Source: Bondarzewia mesenterica
Taxonomy: Eukaryota; Basidiomycota; Agaricomycetes; Russulales; Bondarzewiaceae
Direction: 5' to 3'
DNA: 64,000 nucleotides
Assembly (NCBI GenBank): GCA_004802705.1
Contig: SGPL01000107.1
Location: 1-64,000 of the forward strand
In this document: piece by piece, positions 11,671 to 28,394 of the stretch
Position numbering within the stretch: the first letter of the stretch is position 1
Layout of the letters: each line of letters starts with the position of its first letter
Made by a program: the position numbers and the translations under genes
Notes under the pieces: model-generated
Database searches by the model: none
Told to the model about the DNA's origin: nothing
Seen by the model: only the letters and a program-made list of their open reading frames with translations

Positions 11671-13137
11671 ATGTCTCTTCCTCTCCCGACGTTGCACATC
11701 TGGCCCGCACAATGGGACCTGCCCTCTATTGAACCGGCCAGCCTCGCAGCTGTGCTATATTTACAGCTCTCCATTCCAGGCGGATTCAACGTAGTCGAGT
11801 GTGCTAACCCGGACCTGTCTCCAAGTGGTAGGTCAGTACTCGTCGAATCGAGGAATAACATCTTTCTGACGTCCTCTCTTCACACTTTATTCTGTGTCGG
11901 GACATGCTGTCAATAGGACAACTACCGTACTTGACTCATGGGCATCATATTGTTGCGCCGTATACATCCATCATAAGATATGTCGCGTCGCTGACACCGG
12001 GGTCGCTGCCGCATGCGAACGGCGCTCAACGCTCGTTCTCAACTGACCTTGACGCATTGCTCAGTACCGTAGAGTGCGCAAAAAGGACTGCATGGAGTGC
12101 TCACATCGAGTCGACATTTGGAGACCTTGTGGTTCGTCTTGCTATTTCTCAGTGATTATGCTCGGCCCAATCCAACTTCTCCTAGGCACACATGTTTTAC
12201 TCTCTCCCCACAAACTACAACGGCCTCACGTACCCAGCTCTCGCGTCTTTCATGTCAGTTCCGCAGCGCTACTATGTTCCGCAACGCGTCCGTAATTTGT
12301 ATCATAAGCGGCTTGAAGCAAGTGGGCTGTGGAATCTCCCCGGCGAGGAGGTTGAGGACAAGGAGGCGGAGAAGCGAGCTTTTGGTCAGGAGGAGAAAAA
12401 GAAGGAAGAAGAGCCGGAGAAGATTTTTAAGAGCGCTTTTGAACGCCAAAGGGTGCGTACTATGTGGGCTCATGTGCTATTGGGTAATGTCTGAAGGGTG
12501 TGCATGCTAGGTGCTTGAGCGTGCCCGTGCGGCCTTTGACCTGTACGCGCGACTCTTAGACGATAATCGGTTCTTCTACTACGACAGGTTTGTTCACTTC
12601 ACGTTTGCACTTGTATATTTACTAATTTATTCAATGCCTTACCCCAGACCAACGTCTCTCGACGTCCTGCTAGCAGCACACACCCTCCTTCTGCTTCACC
12701 CACCTTTTCCCGATCCCCTTCTCCCTTCTTTACTGAGTATGTCTTACCCTACCCTCCTCTCACATGCGCGGCTCGTCCTGTCCACCGCCTTCCCTGGTAG
12801 CACAGCGCCATCCCAGCAGCTGCATATTCTCCCACCTCACGCGTATTCGCTTCGATCACTGCTCCCCTACCCCAGTCTTTCTTCCTTCTGGAGCGGGGGT
12901 GGACAGCCGAAAACGGAAAGAAGTGAGGAGGATAAGAGGTTTGATAGAATGCGATGGGCATGGATTGGGATGGCCGTGTTGGGGTCGATTGCATACTGGT
13001 CGTTCTGGGGACCTAAGATTATAATTGCTACCTCACTGTCCGAAGACGAGGAAGATGAGGATGGGGCTGGAGAGGAGTTCATCTATGAGGTGGATGGAGT
13101 GGAAGAGGAAGGTGAGGATGAAGGCGACGAAGAGTAG
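11671..13137 (+). CDS. SAM37: Mitochondrial outer-membrane sorting/assembly subunit SAM37 (metaxin-like)
   Basis: Component of the SAM/TOB complex, which inserts beta-barrel proteins into the mitochondrial outer membrane. Exons 11671-11827, 11917-12131, 12186-12452, 12511-12587 and 12648-13137 join in phase to 401 aa. The N-terminal GST-like fold has LHIWPAQWDLPSIEP, LAAVLYLQLSIPGGFNVVE, NPDLSPSGQLPYLTHG and YTSIIRYVASL, all typical of fungal Sam37. The middle has MFYSLPTNYNGLTYP and YYVPQRVRNLYHKRLE, followed by a charged Glu/Lys stretch. The metaxin C-domain contains RPTSLDVLLAAHTLLLLHPP. One hydrophobic segment near residue 330-350 (WAWIGMAVLGSIAYWSFWG) could anchor the protein, and an acidic tail follows. 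The ATG at 11671 is the first in frame after the TAF7 promoter. Confidence 0.9.
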
Positions 13138-13366
13138 AGGTCTATATCACGGATCACCAGGCCTGCCGCTTGTGACCAGTTAAATTGAACGGACATAGGA
13201 CTAGCTCTATGCAATACGATATATGCTCTTGCTCTAGCATGACCTGAAAGTGTTGTTGCACGGAAGCAAATGTGGCGTAGATCAAGTACTACTACTAGAG
13301 TGCAGGACGCGTAATGCTCCTCTCCTCCCCTTCTCATTCACATTTCTGACCTTGACCAGCCTTGTT

Positions 13367-14754
13367 ATGGCCCCAATTCGACTTCGACATCCCAAGGGAG
13401 TGACGACAATTGAGCTCGATTTCGATACCTTCACGGTGCTCGACCTCCAACAAGAGATTCTAGCAGCATCCGAGATCCCACCATCCGCTCAAGACCGTAT
13501 GTCCTCCCGTTCCTCACCTTTAACGACATTCCGTTAAATAAACTCAAATGTCAACCGCAGTCAAAGCCGGGTATCCACCCCGCTCGCTCACAGGCGTTAT
13601 CCCTGAGCTTCCACTCTCGAGTCTCGGACTGTCACCCGGCGAACAGATCATCGTCACCCAGAAGCCCGGTCCGTCTGCCTCTGCGTCCTCGTCTTCTGCG
13701 CCCTTGCGCCCACCCCTCCCCACCGACCCCCGCGCAAACATCGTGAACCCGCCAGCATCGCTGCCCTCGCCATCGAGCACAGGCCCGAGTTCTACCAGTG
13801 CTGCGAGGTCGGATGAGCCGGACTACGTCGAGACGCCGGATGGCGGATATCTCGTCCATCGGGTGCGTCCCTTCTTTCGCAGTTTGCAGTCGTTCCACGA
13901 AAATGATACTATGAGTTTGGTGACCCTGAACAGATCGTACCAGATGACAATTCATGTCTGTTCTCTTCGATCGCGGTCGTCTTCGAGCAGGACATCACGA
14001 AAGCGCCCAAAATCCGACAAAGTGCGTCTTTCGCTTCCCAAATCCACTGCCTACATGTATGCAAACTAACCGCCTTCCCCGCGGGCATACGCAGTCGTAG
14101 CAGACGTCATTCGTAACGACCCTGACACATGGACTGAAGCCATCCTCGGGTACGTGCGCTCCACATTCCCTCATCTCACCTCATCCCATTCCTGACCCAC
14201 TACCAATTCTCGCCACGCAGGCGTCCCCGGAACGACTACATCACCACAATCCTCTCGCCGAACAGCTGGGGCGGCGCGATCGAGCTGACGATCCTCGCGA
14301 CGTACTACGCGACCGAGATCGCATCCATCGACGTCGAGACGGGGCGCATCGACCGCTTCACGCCCTCATCGGGCGCGTCGGTCAACCGAGTGCTGCTCAT
14401 CTACTCGGGTATCCACTACGACGCGGCGCTCATCGCGCCCGAACTTGGCGTGCCCGAGGAGTGGTGTACGTGCATCGTGCCCGTGGAAAGCCAGCAAGAT
14501 GACGACGACGGAGTCCTCCGCGCGCTCAAGGCTCTCGCGGACAAGTTGAGGAGCAAGCGCCGGTTCACGAATACGGCAACGTTTGATCTCAAGTGCGAGG
14601 TGCGTTGGTTGCCCCTGTGTTTTCATCCTCGTGTGCTCATCACGAATGTACCTGATATTATATATCACAGGTTTGTGGAAAGGGCCTCAAGGGAGAGAAA
14701 GAGGCGCGCGCGCACGCGAGCGAGACGGGCCATGTGAAGTTTGGAGAGTATTAA
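13367..14754 (+). CDS. OTU1: OTU-type deubiquitinase OTU1 (YOD1)
   Basis: Deubiquitinase that works with the Cdc48/p97 ATPase. Six exons, 13367-13496, 13561-13862, 13934-14021, 14095-14149, 14221-14599 and 14671-14754, join in phase to 345 aa. The domain order matches the family. First is a UBX-like N-terminus (IRLRHPKGVTTIELD, SSLGLSPGEQIIV) and a Ser/Pro linker. The OTU domain has the catalytic Asp-Cys motif VPDDNSCLFSSIAVVF, with Cys in the third exon, DVIRNDPDTWTEAILGRP, WGGAIELTILATYY and the His motif YSGIHYDA. A C2H2-type zinc finger (FDLKCEVCGKGL, then HASETGH) closes the protein. All catalytic residues I can see are present. Confidence 0.94.
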
Positions 14755-15070
14755 AGTTGTATTTCACAAAGCGTGGGCAGATCTCTTCCACGAGTGTAAT
14801 TTTATGGATTATTGTCAACGACGTATCTCCTGTTGAGGGTCAGCGAAGGAGACTTCGCGTATACGTACTTACGATATCGTTTTATGAAACCAGAGCCGTT
14901 TTTATTTTCCGAGACAAAATCATTAGGAATCGTAAGCAGATCTCATTCATACATACAATCGTAAAACATCATGAAACCTTCGTCATGTACAACAGCAGAA
15001 GACCCAACCCAGAAAAGAAAAAACCTTGTGAAATCCGCGTGTACGTGTCCACACTGAATCCGACCGCTAC
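14755..15070. other. Convergent intergenic region, no gene seen
   Basis: 316 bp between the stop codons of OTU1 and the MFS transporter. It would hold both 3' UTRs; I see no ORF or repeat of note. Confidence 0.6.
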
Positions 15071-17076
15071 TCAAACGCCAATGGGCCTCAACGGGATGCC
15101 TTGCGCCTCTTCTTGCGGACCACGATTCCCATGCATCCGCGGCGCCCAGCGCGCGATGAACTTTCTCCAGGGACTGACCTCAAAGATAACATCGAGACCC
15201 TCGAGCGAGACGCCGCGCGACTCGGGCTGGAAGAGCGCGCAGACGACGACGGTGAGCAGCGTGCAGCCGCCAAAGAGGAAGTACGGTCCTGAAGAGGACT
15301 TGGAGAGGAAGAGCGGTGTTGAGAATGCGATGACCCAATTCACCGCCTGTAGTTATTGCGGGGAAATACACGAGTCAATAATCAGTATCAGGGACGGTGG
15401 GGAGAAGAGGGAGACGCACCCAGTTGGCACATTGCCCTAGGCTCGACGCCGCGGCACGCGTGTGCATCGGTTGGATTTCCGAGCAGTAAATTCGGTTGAC
15501 GACAGCCCAGCTCATGGAGAATGCGACGACGAAAATGTATATGAGCGCGATAATCGTCCAGCGGCCTGCAGTCGTCACCGATGCGTTCGACGCGTAGAGC
15601 GTGCCGATAAGGAGCATTGTTCCCGAGATCACGGCACCGCCACGGATCATGGACGTGCGGCGGCCCCCTGTGGACAAGAATGAGATGATTGGAGACGCTG
15701 AAGAGAGAGAAAGCAGGCCGACGAACAGTTGTCTGTGAAGATTTGAGTGATGATCGTGCACGCGATGTTCAGGAGCCCAGACACGCCGGAGGCGAGGAAC
15801 GCTGCTGTTGTGGAGGAGAGGCCAGCTTGGGAGAAGAGGACGGGCGCATACTGTAGATAAACGTCAGTGAGTATATCTAGGTCATAATAAAATTTCGACC
15901 ACGTACGTAGAGCACGCCGTCGATCCCACATGCCTGCATATCCACGACAGATTTTGAGTCTGCTTAGATATTAACTGAGCTAAATCCGACGCACCTGCTG
16001 CATCCCCATCAAGAAGATGCCTAATATCGTCCTTCTTCGCACGTCCTTGCCCCACAGCATCTTTGCCGTTGCGAGCGTACCCGGCTGCCTCGCATCGGCG
16101 CCGACAGACGACGCGGCATCCTCGCGCTGCACCTGTATCTCGTTGCGTTCCCGCTGCTCGACCTCCTGCTCCTTCTCCGCTTCCGTTGCAGTAAATCCGA
16201 GTATCAGCCATGCGCGTGCAGCCTCATCCGTGCGCTCAACGTGCTTCAGCCAGCGCGGTGAGTGCGGGAGGAAGAGCGAGCCGACAGAGAAGATGCAGGA
16301 GACAATAGCTTGGAGCATGAAGGGTAGGCGCCAGGAGATGGACGACGACAGTTTGACGCTGCCGTAGGATATAAAGTAGCCTGTGTCGATGTCCGTGCAT
16401 GTCCCGTTAAACATCTGTAATTGTAATTTGGTATGGCGTCGAGACTCACCGAGAGCGATGCCGATGGTGATGAGCAGCTGCGTTGTGCACGACAGTCTAC
16501 CCCGGATATTTGTAGGCGCGATCTCAAGGATATACACTGTGATAGTCGACAAGAACAAACCTTCTCCAACGCCGGCCAAGCAGCGCCCGACGAACAGGGT
16601 GGGCAGGTTGTGAGCCGCACTCACGATGATGGACCCTATGCTGAACACGGCGCCGCCGAGGGCGAAAGTACGTGTGCGGGAGATGCGGTCCGAGAGGGGT
16701 CCAGCGACGATGGAGAAGCTGGATGCGGTGATGAGGATGGATGAGACGATGAGGCCCTGCAGTGTCGGAGAGATGGGGTCGAATTCGGCTTTGAACTGGG
16801 GCATGACCGTGACGGGTCCGATAGACCCTTCGGGTGAAGACTTGTATCGACGCCTCGAAGTGACCAGGAATGAACTGAGGACGCACCTGTGTCGAACCCG
16901 AAGGAAAACCCACCGAGGGACGCGAAAAGGCTGCATAGCGTGTAATTGTGCAAGTACATTCCGAGAGTGCGCTTTGCGCGCTCTTTCAAAGACAGACGAG
17001 CAGGCGGAAGTGCTGCTACACTCTGGGATGGTGTAGTCTGTCCGCTGCGCTCAGGAGCTTCTTCAACTCCATGCAT
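15071..17076 (-). CDS. MFS sugar transporter (SLC2-like)
   Basis: Proton- or facilitator-type sugar transporter of the plasma membrane. The multi-exon minus-strand gene starts at the ATG at 17076. The N-terminal helix SLFASLGGFSFGFDTG is followed after an intron by SIGPVTVMPQFKAEFDP. Helix 2-3 loop DRISRTRTFALGG, helix 4-5 GRCLAGVGEGLFLSTITVY and EIAPTNIRGRL are typical sugar-transporter signatures. The central loop begins PHSPRWLKHVERTDEAAR, then the sixth loop holds a charged insert. After splicing, TDNWGRRTSMIRGG and PESRGVSLEGLDVIFE complete the signatures. The substrate cannot be told; hexoses, glycerol or quinate are all possible. Exon borders near 15700-15750 and 16790-16880 were set by restoring TDNWGRRTS and FDTGSIGPV. 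Confidence 0.86.
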
Positions 17077-17782
17077 TGTGAGTGTCGGGAAAACGTATGG
17101 CGCGACATCTGGGAACCTGTCTTCTTCAGTAACTCTTGATGCTTTTGGCTGGTACTTGTAGAGAGAGAATCAGTATGCGACTCGTTTGATGAAAGACAAA
17201 TCCGTATATGCATACGGAAGACTCGGGATCAGCTGGAGCTGCAGACGAAGTAGAAGCCATGCTTAAGAAAGCCTCAGACCAATCCACCTTCACGGTTGGG
17301 CAAGGGTTTAACTGACCGAGTAACTGCCAGTGATTGAGATTCCCTGGAAACAAAGATGTGAGGACCAATTATCCCAGAATGAGGGGACATGTCTCGTGGG
17401 TCAACCGCTGACGCTGGATTTTTGCAGGAACTTGACAATGATATTATCACCGGCCCGGGCGCTTTCACGAACAACCTCCTGTACTAAGTAACTCTGAGCA
17501 GATCAGATCTGCTCACGGTAGGCTTCAGATATCAGACGGTATATGAGGGAGCCGAAAGTTCCGTGTCCAGAGAAGTATACACGCATCTACATGTTGGGTT
17601 ATCACGAAAGATGTCAGCCAGACAGTGAAGAGCATGCGACCTTAGTATAAAGCAGCATGATATTAGCAGAACAGATAGCACAAGGATGTAAGAACGGTGC
17701 ATATGATTGGAAAGAGAACAAAGAATATAAAGATCAAATGGATGAAGGGGAGAAGGAGCCGCATCTACCTCTGGTGTTCAAG
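17077..17782. other. Intergenic region between transporter and AP endonuclease
   Basis: 706 bp upstream of the transporter start and downstream of the AP endonuclease stop. It should hold the transporter promoter. No conserved ORF, RNA or repeat was recognised. Confidence 0.55.
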
Positions 17783-19094
17783 TTAAAGCGGGCTCTCTAT
17801 CTCTAAGGTCAGCGGACAGTGATCAGAAGCGCCGTAGATGTTGCTCCTCATTTCGCACATCTTTACGCGGTTCGATATCCGTTCACTGAGAACAACTGGA
17901 TCATTCTTCAGCGCGCCGCACAGTATTATGCTCCAAATGAGCTTGACTTACACATGTCCAATCGCCATCCGATCCCCTTAGCACGACAGTTGAACCTGTA
18001 AGACCAATAGGTGTAGTGGTGGTCGTCTGGATGAAGGTTCCTCCAGATATCCACGAATTTGTTTGCTCCCGATGCATCCTTAGGAGGGTTAAGAATGTGT
18101 TTGAACGCCGTCGTCTCTTCTTCTGTGTACCCGGGTGTCTTATTCCAATTCCTCTTAGCATTCGTCAGGTCTTCGAATACTCTTCAGCATTTGGCCAGTC
18201 GAAGGCTGCACGAGCCTACCTATTTCTGTTGGAGCAACGTTGAGGTCACCTCCCCATATGACTGGTTTCTTTTTGTCCAGGTCACGTATGTGCACCTCAA
18301 AGTGCGTATTCCATTCTTTCTTGGCATCCATGGTCTAATGACCGCAAGAAAGGGTCCAATGAACCATAAGACAGGATGCGCGAATGCTATCCATACCTTC
18401 AGTTTTTCACCTGCATTTACCACGTAGGTTGCAATGAGGTAATAGTTTTCGAACTCGAGGGTAATAATGCGGCCCTTGACAAACTCTGGGTTTGGATGAC
18501 CTGGCAAGGTCTTGTCTACATTGATGGGTTTGTGCTTGGAGAGAATCGCGGTTCCAGCTGGAGGAATATGAGCATTCTGATAGGCTAGATAGGAGTAGGA
18601 TGAACAAACAGTAAGTCTTCTTGTCGGCAATGGACCAGTAGCGGTAAGGGAATCGCTCAGTTAATGCAGGATCAACAGGATCGTTGTTGACCTAGCCAGA
18701 TATGAGCATAGTTACATGATGGAATTCTGACGCTATTATTTACCTTTGTTTCCGTCAAGATCAAGATGTCGGGATCTTCTGCCTCCACATAGTATTTGAA
18801 ACCCTGAATACCATCAAGGTACGTTCGGACCACCAGTGGTAATCACTCACCTTCTTTTGGCTCGCAGCCAGACCGCAAATGTTCCACGACGCGATTCTCA
18901 CTGAGTTCTTGGAGCGCTTAGGAAACGTAATTTTCACCGGCAGTACTTTGTTCGTGGGCTGCCCGTTCGGCGCCATGTCAGATTCTGAGGTTTCCCCCCG
19001 TGGCGACTTTGGACTTCTTCGTCGGTTTGCTGTCTTCGGAATCGGAAGCAGACGCCTTGCGCTTGCTCGAGCCCGCGACGCGTTTCGGTGCCAT
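17783..19094 (-). CDS. AP endonuclease, exonuclease III family (APE1/APN2-like), one apparent +1 frameshift
   Basis: DNA base-excision-repair enzyme that cuts at abasic sites. Start MAPKRVAGSSKRKA at 19094 gives a basic, Ser-rich, probably nuclear-targeted N-terminus. The catalytic domain is complete across short introns: SVRIASWNICGLAAS (Asn), DPDILILTETKV (metal-binding Glu), RFPYRYWSIADKKTYSG, VKGRIITLEFENYYLIATY, WGGDLNVAPTEI (Asp, Asn), FVDIWRNLHPD and IYGASDHCPLTLE (Asp-His). The stop is at 17783-17785. In the first exon a run of six C on the + strand (18994-18999) puts the N-terminus out of frame with the rest. Five C would give a continuous ATGETSESDMAPNG. Alternatively translation could start at the downstream ATG at 18976. 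Domain length suits the APE1 branch rather than the longer APN2. Confidence 0.88.
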
Positions 19095-19496
19095 TGAGAA
19101 CGATGCTACTGAGAAGTGACTGAGATGGAGAAGGGGAGGAAGGAACCTCAAGCGCAATCGTAACTTGAAGGGAAACGCACGCAGCGTCACGGTCAGTGGG
19201 AACGCGATCATGTGTCTCCAACTCGACGCGTCTGATTTTGCGCATCACGTGGAGATTCTTTCCTTATTCTGGCACTTCATTGTCTGATTCCCATGTTATA
19301 ATCCGGCACTGCAGAATCTTCAAAATTCAATTGTTGTCTTGTCTGCTTTCACTTCAAACACACTCATTTGGTCGTAAGTAGGCCTAGCATGACATTCCCG
19401 ATGGTCAGATAAGCTCAGAGTGGATCATTTAAGCAGAATCTGCCCTGCCTGAGGGCTCCAATACACACCTAACCCAGACTAAGCACCCACTACACC
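19095..19496. other. Divergent intergenic region, AP endonuclease / DUF7918 gene
   Basis: 402 bp between divergent start codons; presumably both promoters. No further feature recognised. Confidence 0.5.
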
Positions 19497-20884
19497 ATGC
19501 TCACTCACCGTGGCTTCGAAGCCTGGATAACATCCAACGGGCAGGAGGTGCCCGAGTATGAAGCCGTCGTGGACGACGAGAAACATAAGGTAACATGCTG
19601 GATCTCCAGTCAAGTCGGGGACGTGAGTGGCTCACCTTAGGTTTGGTGAATGGCGTCTGATGGTTGAAATCTTGCCCATAGGAGTTCATCGTCCATTGGA
19701 AAGACTTGGGTGGCAAGGTCGACACGTCGGCATACATCACCCTCGACGGTTTTACAGTCCCAGGACGCTTCCTTTTTGGTGAAGGCACTGCTAACCGAGC
19801 CGGCGTTCGCACTTCGCCTCATTACGAACGGCCNTTCGTTTTTGAAAAAATCGACGAGGATGGTGCGCCNCCCAATCATCATTGTCAAAGGCTCTCGTGA
19901 TATTGACATCGGAAATGGACTTTGCAGTAGAAACCGTTGAAGCAGATGTCGATCCAAAACAACTCGGAATGATTGTTCTCCGGATACGGCAGATACGACG
20001 GGTAGGTGGCCACCTTCCAAATGCACCCCGGCNGCTCCCCAANACCATGAAANGCAAGGAAAAATTCTACGAGATGCGTGCAGGGTACGTGATTGCTTTC
20101 ATGTCCTCTATTGCTCAACTAGAGTATACGGCTCATCCACTTGTACAGGTTTGGAAAGGAGTCTATAGCACATCCACAAACGCCGGTGACCCTCAACACC
20201 GAACCATANGACAAGGCGAATCCGGGATCATATGTGACATTCGTATTCCGGTATCGTTCGGGAGGTAAGCGCATTCGCACATGAACTACCAATCAGGGTT
20301 CATGAAATCTATTTAATGATAGGATGGCTGGAGGCTCAAGGACTTAAGCCTCCAACCGTTCCAACATCGCGCAAAGAAGGCACTTCCAGCTCCTCGTCGT
20401 CGGACCAGGGAGAANTATTCGTATCGCAACACAATTTGAATCGGGCAACCTCTTTCCCTACGATGAAAACACCNGCTGGCCCCTCGAACCCAAAGCTCAG
20501 TTACGGCGAGTTCACCTGGGTGCTAAACGAACGGCCTGGTCAAAATCTATCACAAAGTGTATCTGCGCCTCTAACACCCGATCGAAGTCCAAAAATAATC
20601 TCCTCTAAGCGCCTACGCCGAGTGAGTTCGGTCTTCTATTATGTTCCCTTTTCATACTCAGATTTTCAAACCCACAGACTGTCTCGGCATTNGTCCCATA
20701 CAAGGCGCAGAAAACACACTCAGAGAGCTCGGCGTCATCTCAATNCTCGCACGACAGGGAGGATGACGACCTGNCGAGCGACGACGCCACTCCAGATGGC
20801 AGTCCTCCTGGCGATGGCGACNAAGGTCCCGAAGCGGGNAAACACAATCACTCTAAGTATCAAGGTGGTGCTCCANATCCGTGA
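19497..20884 (+). CDS. DUF7918-type protein of unknown function
   Basis: Six exons join in phase despite scattered N bases: 19497-19622, 19682-19862, 19928-20084, 20149-20264, 20323-20621 and 20678-20884, giving about 361 aa. The start MLTHRGFEAWITSNGQEVPE, then VHWKDLGGKVDTSAYITLD and GRFLFGEGTANRAGVRTS, and LRIRQIRRVGGHLPN are the pattern I know from the DUF7918 family, which is often expanded in Agaricomycetes. Near the end of the conserved domain come GSYVTFVFRYRSG and WLEAQGLKPPTV. The C-terminal third is low-complexity and acidic (Ser/Asp-rich) and probably disordered. No catalytic motif or signal peptide is visible, and I infer no function. Ambiguous bases inside exons leave a few residues undefined. 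Confidence 0.75.
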
Positions 20885-21429
20885 GAATCACGGCTGTAAT
20901 TTACCCTTCCTTTCTTGTTGTTCTTGCTCCACTGTTATGTTATTGCTTCTCCCTTGTGCTTCCTATCCTTGCTGTCATTTTNGAATTACCCTCCGCTGAT
21001 CTGCAGTGTCTATGTCACTTCATCCTTCGCTTTTCGTCGCCGTCGATATGTCTTNCTTTTTTATTGTATTTGCTCTACTGCGCCTTGTGTAATTGCACAA
21101 GTTGACCATGTACTATCACTGTTTCTCGTCCTGGCGGAAACCTATAACTTACGTATGTTGTCCATTGTACCTTCCATTGTGCTCAAATCCATCAATTTTG
21201 ACTGAGAAAATTTCTGAAGAAAGATTCTTCCTCTCGTGATATCATCTGTCCGGGCNGANNGTGTCTTCNCGANGGCGTCGCTGCCAGGAGAATATGTATC
21301 ACGCATCATGTATCCGGCCNGGACACATTCNAACACACTATTTNCCTAGATTGCAACAAGTGGTATAGTACACCTCTTACACACAATAGCTCTGTATAGT
21401 ACANGAGCCCACAACTGGTATCCTAATAC
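20885..21429. other. Convergent intergenic region, no gene seen
   Basis: About 545 bp between the DUF7918 stop and the transhydrogenase 3' end, rich in T and C. It should hold two 3' UTRs. No RNA or repeat recognised; N bases limit the reading. Confidence 0.5.
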
Positions 21430-25763
<4,334 letters not shown>

Positions 25764-27043
25764 CGTTAGTAACTTGTGAGGTGGCAGGTGCGTTGGACTC
25801 ACCTGGTCGACATGAATGACCTGCGACGATGCATGACGATCTCCAGGAGCGGCATGCGATGCTCTTTGTTGAGAGCGCCATGGTGGCAGGGTTTGCCAGT
25901 GGGCAAAGGGAAAGGACGACGTGTACGCTGGCAAGAAGATTGGCGGAGCTATCGAGACGAGCGACGCACGGGCTCTAGATAGAACTCGACTTTTTAAAAA
26001 TAATTTATTTGTAGGCGTGGGATATTACGGTTACTCAACCGATCGTATTTCCCCACAATTCGCCCGCTTTGCCGGTCGATTGGCGAGGATTGCCCCTGAA
26101 GCAGATTTGTACACTTACTCCTAAGATCAACGTTTCAAACAAAATGAGTCCGTCTAGTAACTAATCCCCTGCCTCGAGTCCTTTGCCCAACTAGCTGAGG
26201 AGTAAGTTCTCTGGCAGCTATCAGTACTCACCGGATCTCACAAAGAGCGCGTTCTCTTCCAGCATCACGAACCTGTGATAGAATCACTGGCCGCATGGAC
26301 AATAGACAGCAACTTCGAGTTTACGGCTGAGGCGGCCCGGAGAAGACACCACCGTCTGATCATCAGTCACAGTGAGTTGGTAAAAGTATCTTTTAATCTC
26401 TTTTAATCTTCTCCGAGAGGGCGCTCTTCGGTCAATTCATTCCGAGAACCATCATCCAAACGTGATTGGGTTGTTTTCCTGTAGTGAAGTCACACGACCC
26501 CATACCTTTGTCTTCGTTGCTTGCCTGCTGGTACAGTACATAGGTAGGTGCGAAGGCAGAAGCCTTTTACAACGCCTCCGCCTCCTTCCCCTCTTTCCCG
26601 CGATTTTCTTTTTGGCCGCATATTGGGGGCGCAATCACGTGTTAGACAACCAGTATCACGTGTGGTCAACACGCGCATAATTATGGCACCCAAGGCTGTC
26701 AATCGCGCGCTTGCTGACGCGGCGCTGAGGCCCCTCGCCGCCAACGCATGTCGGTCTTAGCTTCATCATAACCTTTTGTCGGAATATCAATAGAGCATCG
26801 GCTCGACCTCACCGATAACATGTGCCCATAGCCTTGTTCACCTGACCCACAGTAGAGCTCCTCTCCATCGATAAGGCAAAAAGCAAACCGCCCAAGCATG
26901 TACAAATTGGAATATGTAGTGTATGCAGATAAACAAACGTGCCAGTTTGTGAGATCACAGTAAAGGGGGATGTGACCTCGCGTACAGGGATGTAATACAT
27001 TGCACTTGTGGATCCACTCTACTTCACGCAAGGCTTCTCCGCA
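25764..27043. other. Intergenic region with E-box pair, no convincing gene
   Basis: About 1.28 kb upstream of the transhydrogenase. Short frames exist on both strands (for example a 25-codon frame starting MAPKAVNRALADAAL at 26684), but none has family similarity I recognise. Two CACGTG hexamers lie at about 26635 and 26657, possible bHLH factor sites. A CTTTTAATCT repeat occurs twice near 26390-26412. Confidence 0.45.
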
Positions 27044-28340
27044 TCACTGAACGATCTTAACCTTGCCGCTGAGTTCCCTTTCCAGCTTGACGATTCCTTG
27101 CGTATCAGGATGCTCCCAAAGTGCCTCGGCGGCGGCGGAATCGATTGGCGGCAACGGTTTCCGCGGAACCCCGCCATAACCGTGCAGCTTCTCCAGCAGG
27201 AACTTCGTCCCTGATATCGATGCCTTGGCGATAGTGAAGTCGGCACGCGCAACAATGCCTTGGAGATGCTGTGCCTCCGGAAGGAGGGAAGGTTCTTTCA
27301 CCGCCGCGACCGAGAGTTCAAAAAGCCTTGCAATAGCGTGCTAGGAACCCCAAGTCAGTTGCGTAAAAGGACGTGTGTGAGGTGGGGACATACCGGCGCG
27401 ACGTTGGCAAGGCCAGTGATAGCCCCATGCCCATTGGCGAATGTCGACGCCACGAGGAAGTCTATGAAACCGCCCAGAACCAGGAATGGTGCATCCGCAT
27501 TCTTTCGCGGATGCGTTGACGCGAAAGAAGGCTCAGATACCGTTGCACAGATCCGCGTGAGCTTCCCAACGTTTCCGCACCTATTCAACAGAAGCTTCGT
27601 TCAAAACGATCTCTCCGCGAAAGCGACGAAAAACTATGAGAGAATGACAACGTACGTGAGCTTCACGCCGCATGTATTGGGGCAATCTGAAGCGATTTCC
27701 GTAATAAGTTCAGAATCCAAGTCGATACCTCCGCTCGCTCCAGGATCTTCATATCCCAATTAGCCAAAACCATGGATCAGCCAAATAGAGCGACATGACG
27801 CACAGTTGTATATTATGACGGGAATGGGACTCTTTTCCGAGACCTCCGCATAAAATGCCTTAAGGGCTTTCGGATGGCCGGCGAGAACTCCGGCAAAGTA
27901 TCCACTGGTGATCACGATGGTGTAGTCGGCCCCAGCCTCTGCTGCCTCCTGACACAACTGGATGGTCTCCCGAGTGCTGCCGGCCCCTGTCCCAGCAATA
28001 ATGGGGACGTGCGCAAAACCTGCCGTGTCCAATGCCCTACGCGCCGCCTTGATAAGTATCTGCCTTTCCTCGTGTGAGAGGTGCAATGCCTCGCCCATAG
28101 AACCGGCTAAAAGCGGGCAGACGTTGGCTTGCGCGATTCGGACGACATGGCTTTCAAAAGACGGAAGATCTGGTCATCAAGTAAACGTCCGTCAGCTGCA
28201 GTCCTCGCGATGTGAAACGACTCGGGCGCACCTAGCTCTTCGGTGTCTGGAAGAAAGAACGACGGAATCGGAGCAAAAATACCGGGCTTCAGAGGACGCG
28301 AGACGTCATGGTGAATACCATTGGAACCGTTGAAGGCCAT
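27044..28340 (-). CDS. Dihydrodipicolinate synthase-like / 4-hydroxy-2-oxoglutarate aldolase family protein
   Basis: Class I aldolase of the DapA family. The start MAFNGSNGIHHDVSR at 28340 is preferred over an ATG at 28370 because a TATATATA element lies at 28387-28394, which would put transcription start between the two. After splicing, KPGIFAPIPSFFLPD, VCPLLAGSMGEALHLSHEER and IIAGTGAGSTRETIQLCQEA are the substrate-binding strand and helix motifs. YNYPGASGGIDLDS carries the catalytic Tyr, and TCGVKLT carries the Schiff-base Lys. FLVASTFANGHGAITGLANV follows. The C-terminus contains SISGTKFLLEKLHGYGG. Both catalytic residues are intact. Fungi do not make lysine through DapA, so a catabolic role (for example hydroxyproline, sugar-acid or L-rhamnose/galacturonate-type pathways) is more likely; the substrate is not defined by sequence. 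Confidence 0.88.
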
Positions 28341-28386
28341 AGCAAAGTAGATAGGGAAGAAGTGGGACACATAGCATTGGGACGAG

Positions 28387-28394
28387 TATATATA
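28387..28394 (-). promoter_or_regulatory. TATA-box candidate of the DHDPS-like gene
   Basis: TATATATA lies 47-54 bp upstream of the chosen start codon on the minus strand, a usual spacing for a fungal TATA box. Confidence 0.5.

Noticed and set aside
26548..26760. 70-codon + frame upstream of the transhydrogenase
   Set aside because: No similarity, Pro/Arg-rich start and no splice continuation; a 25-codon ATG frame inside is too short to call.
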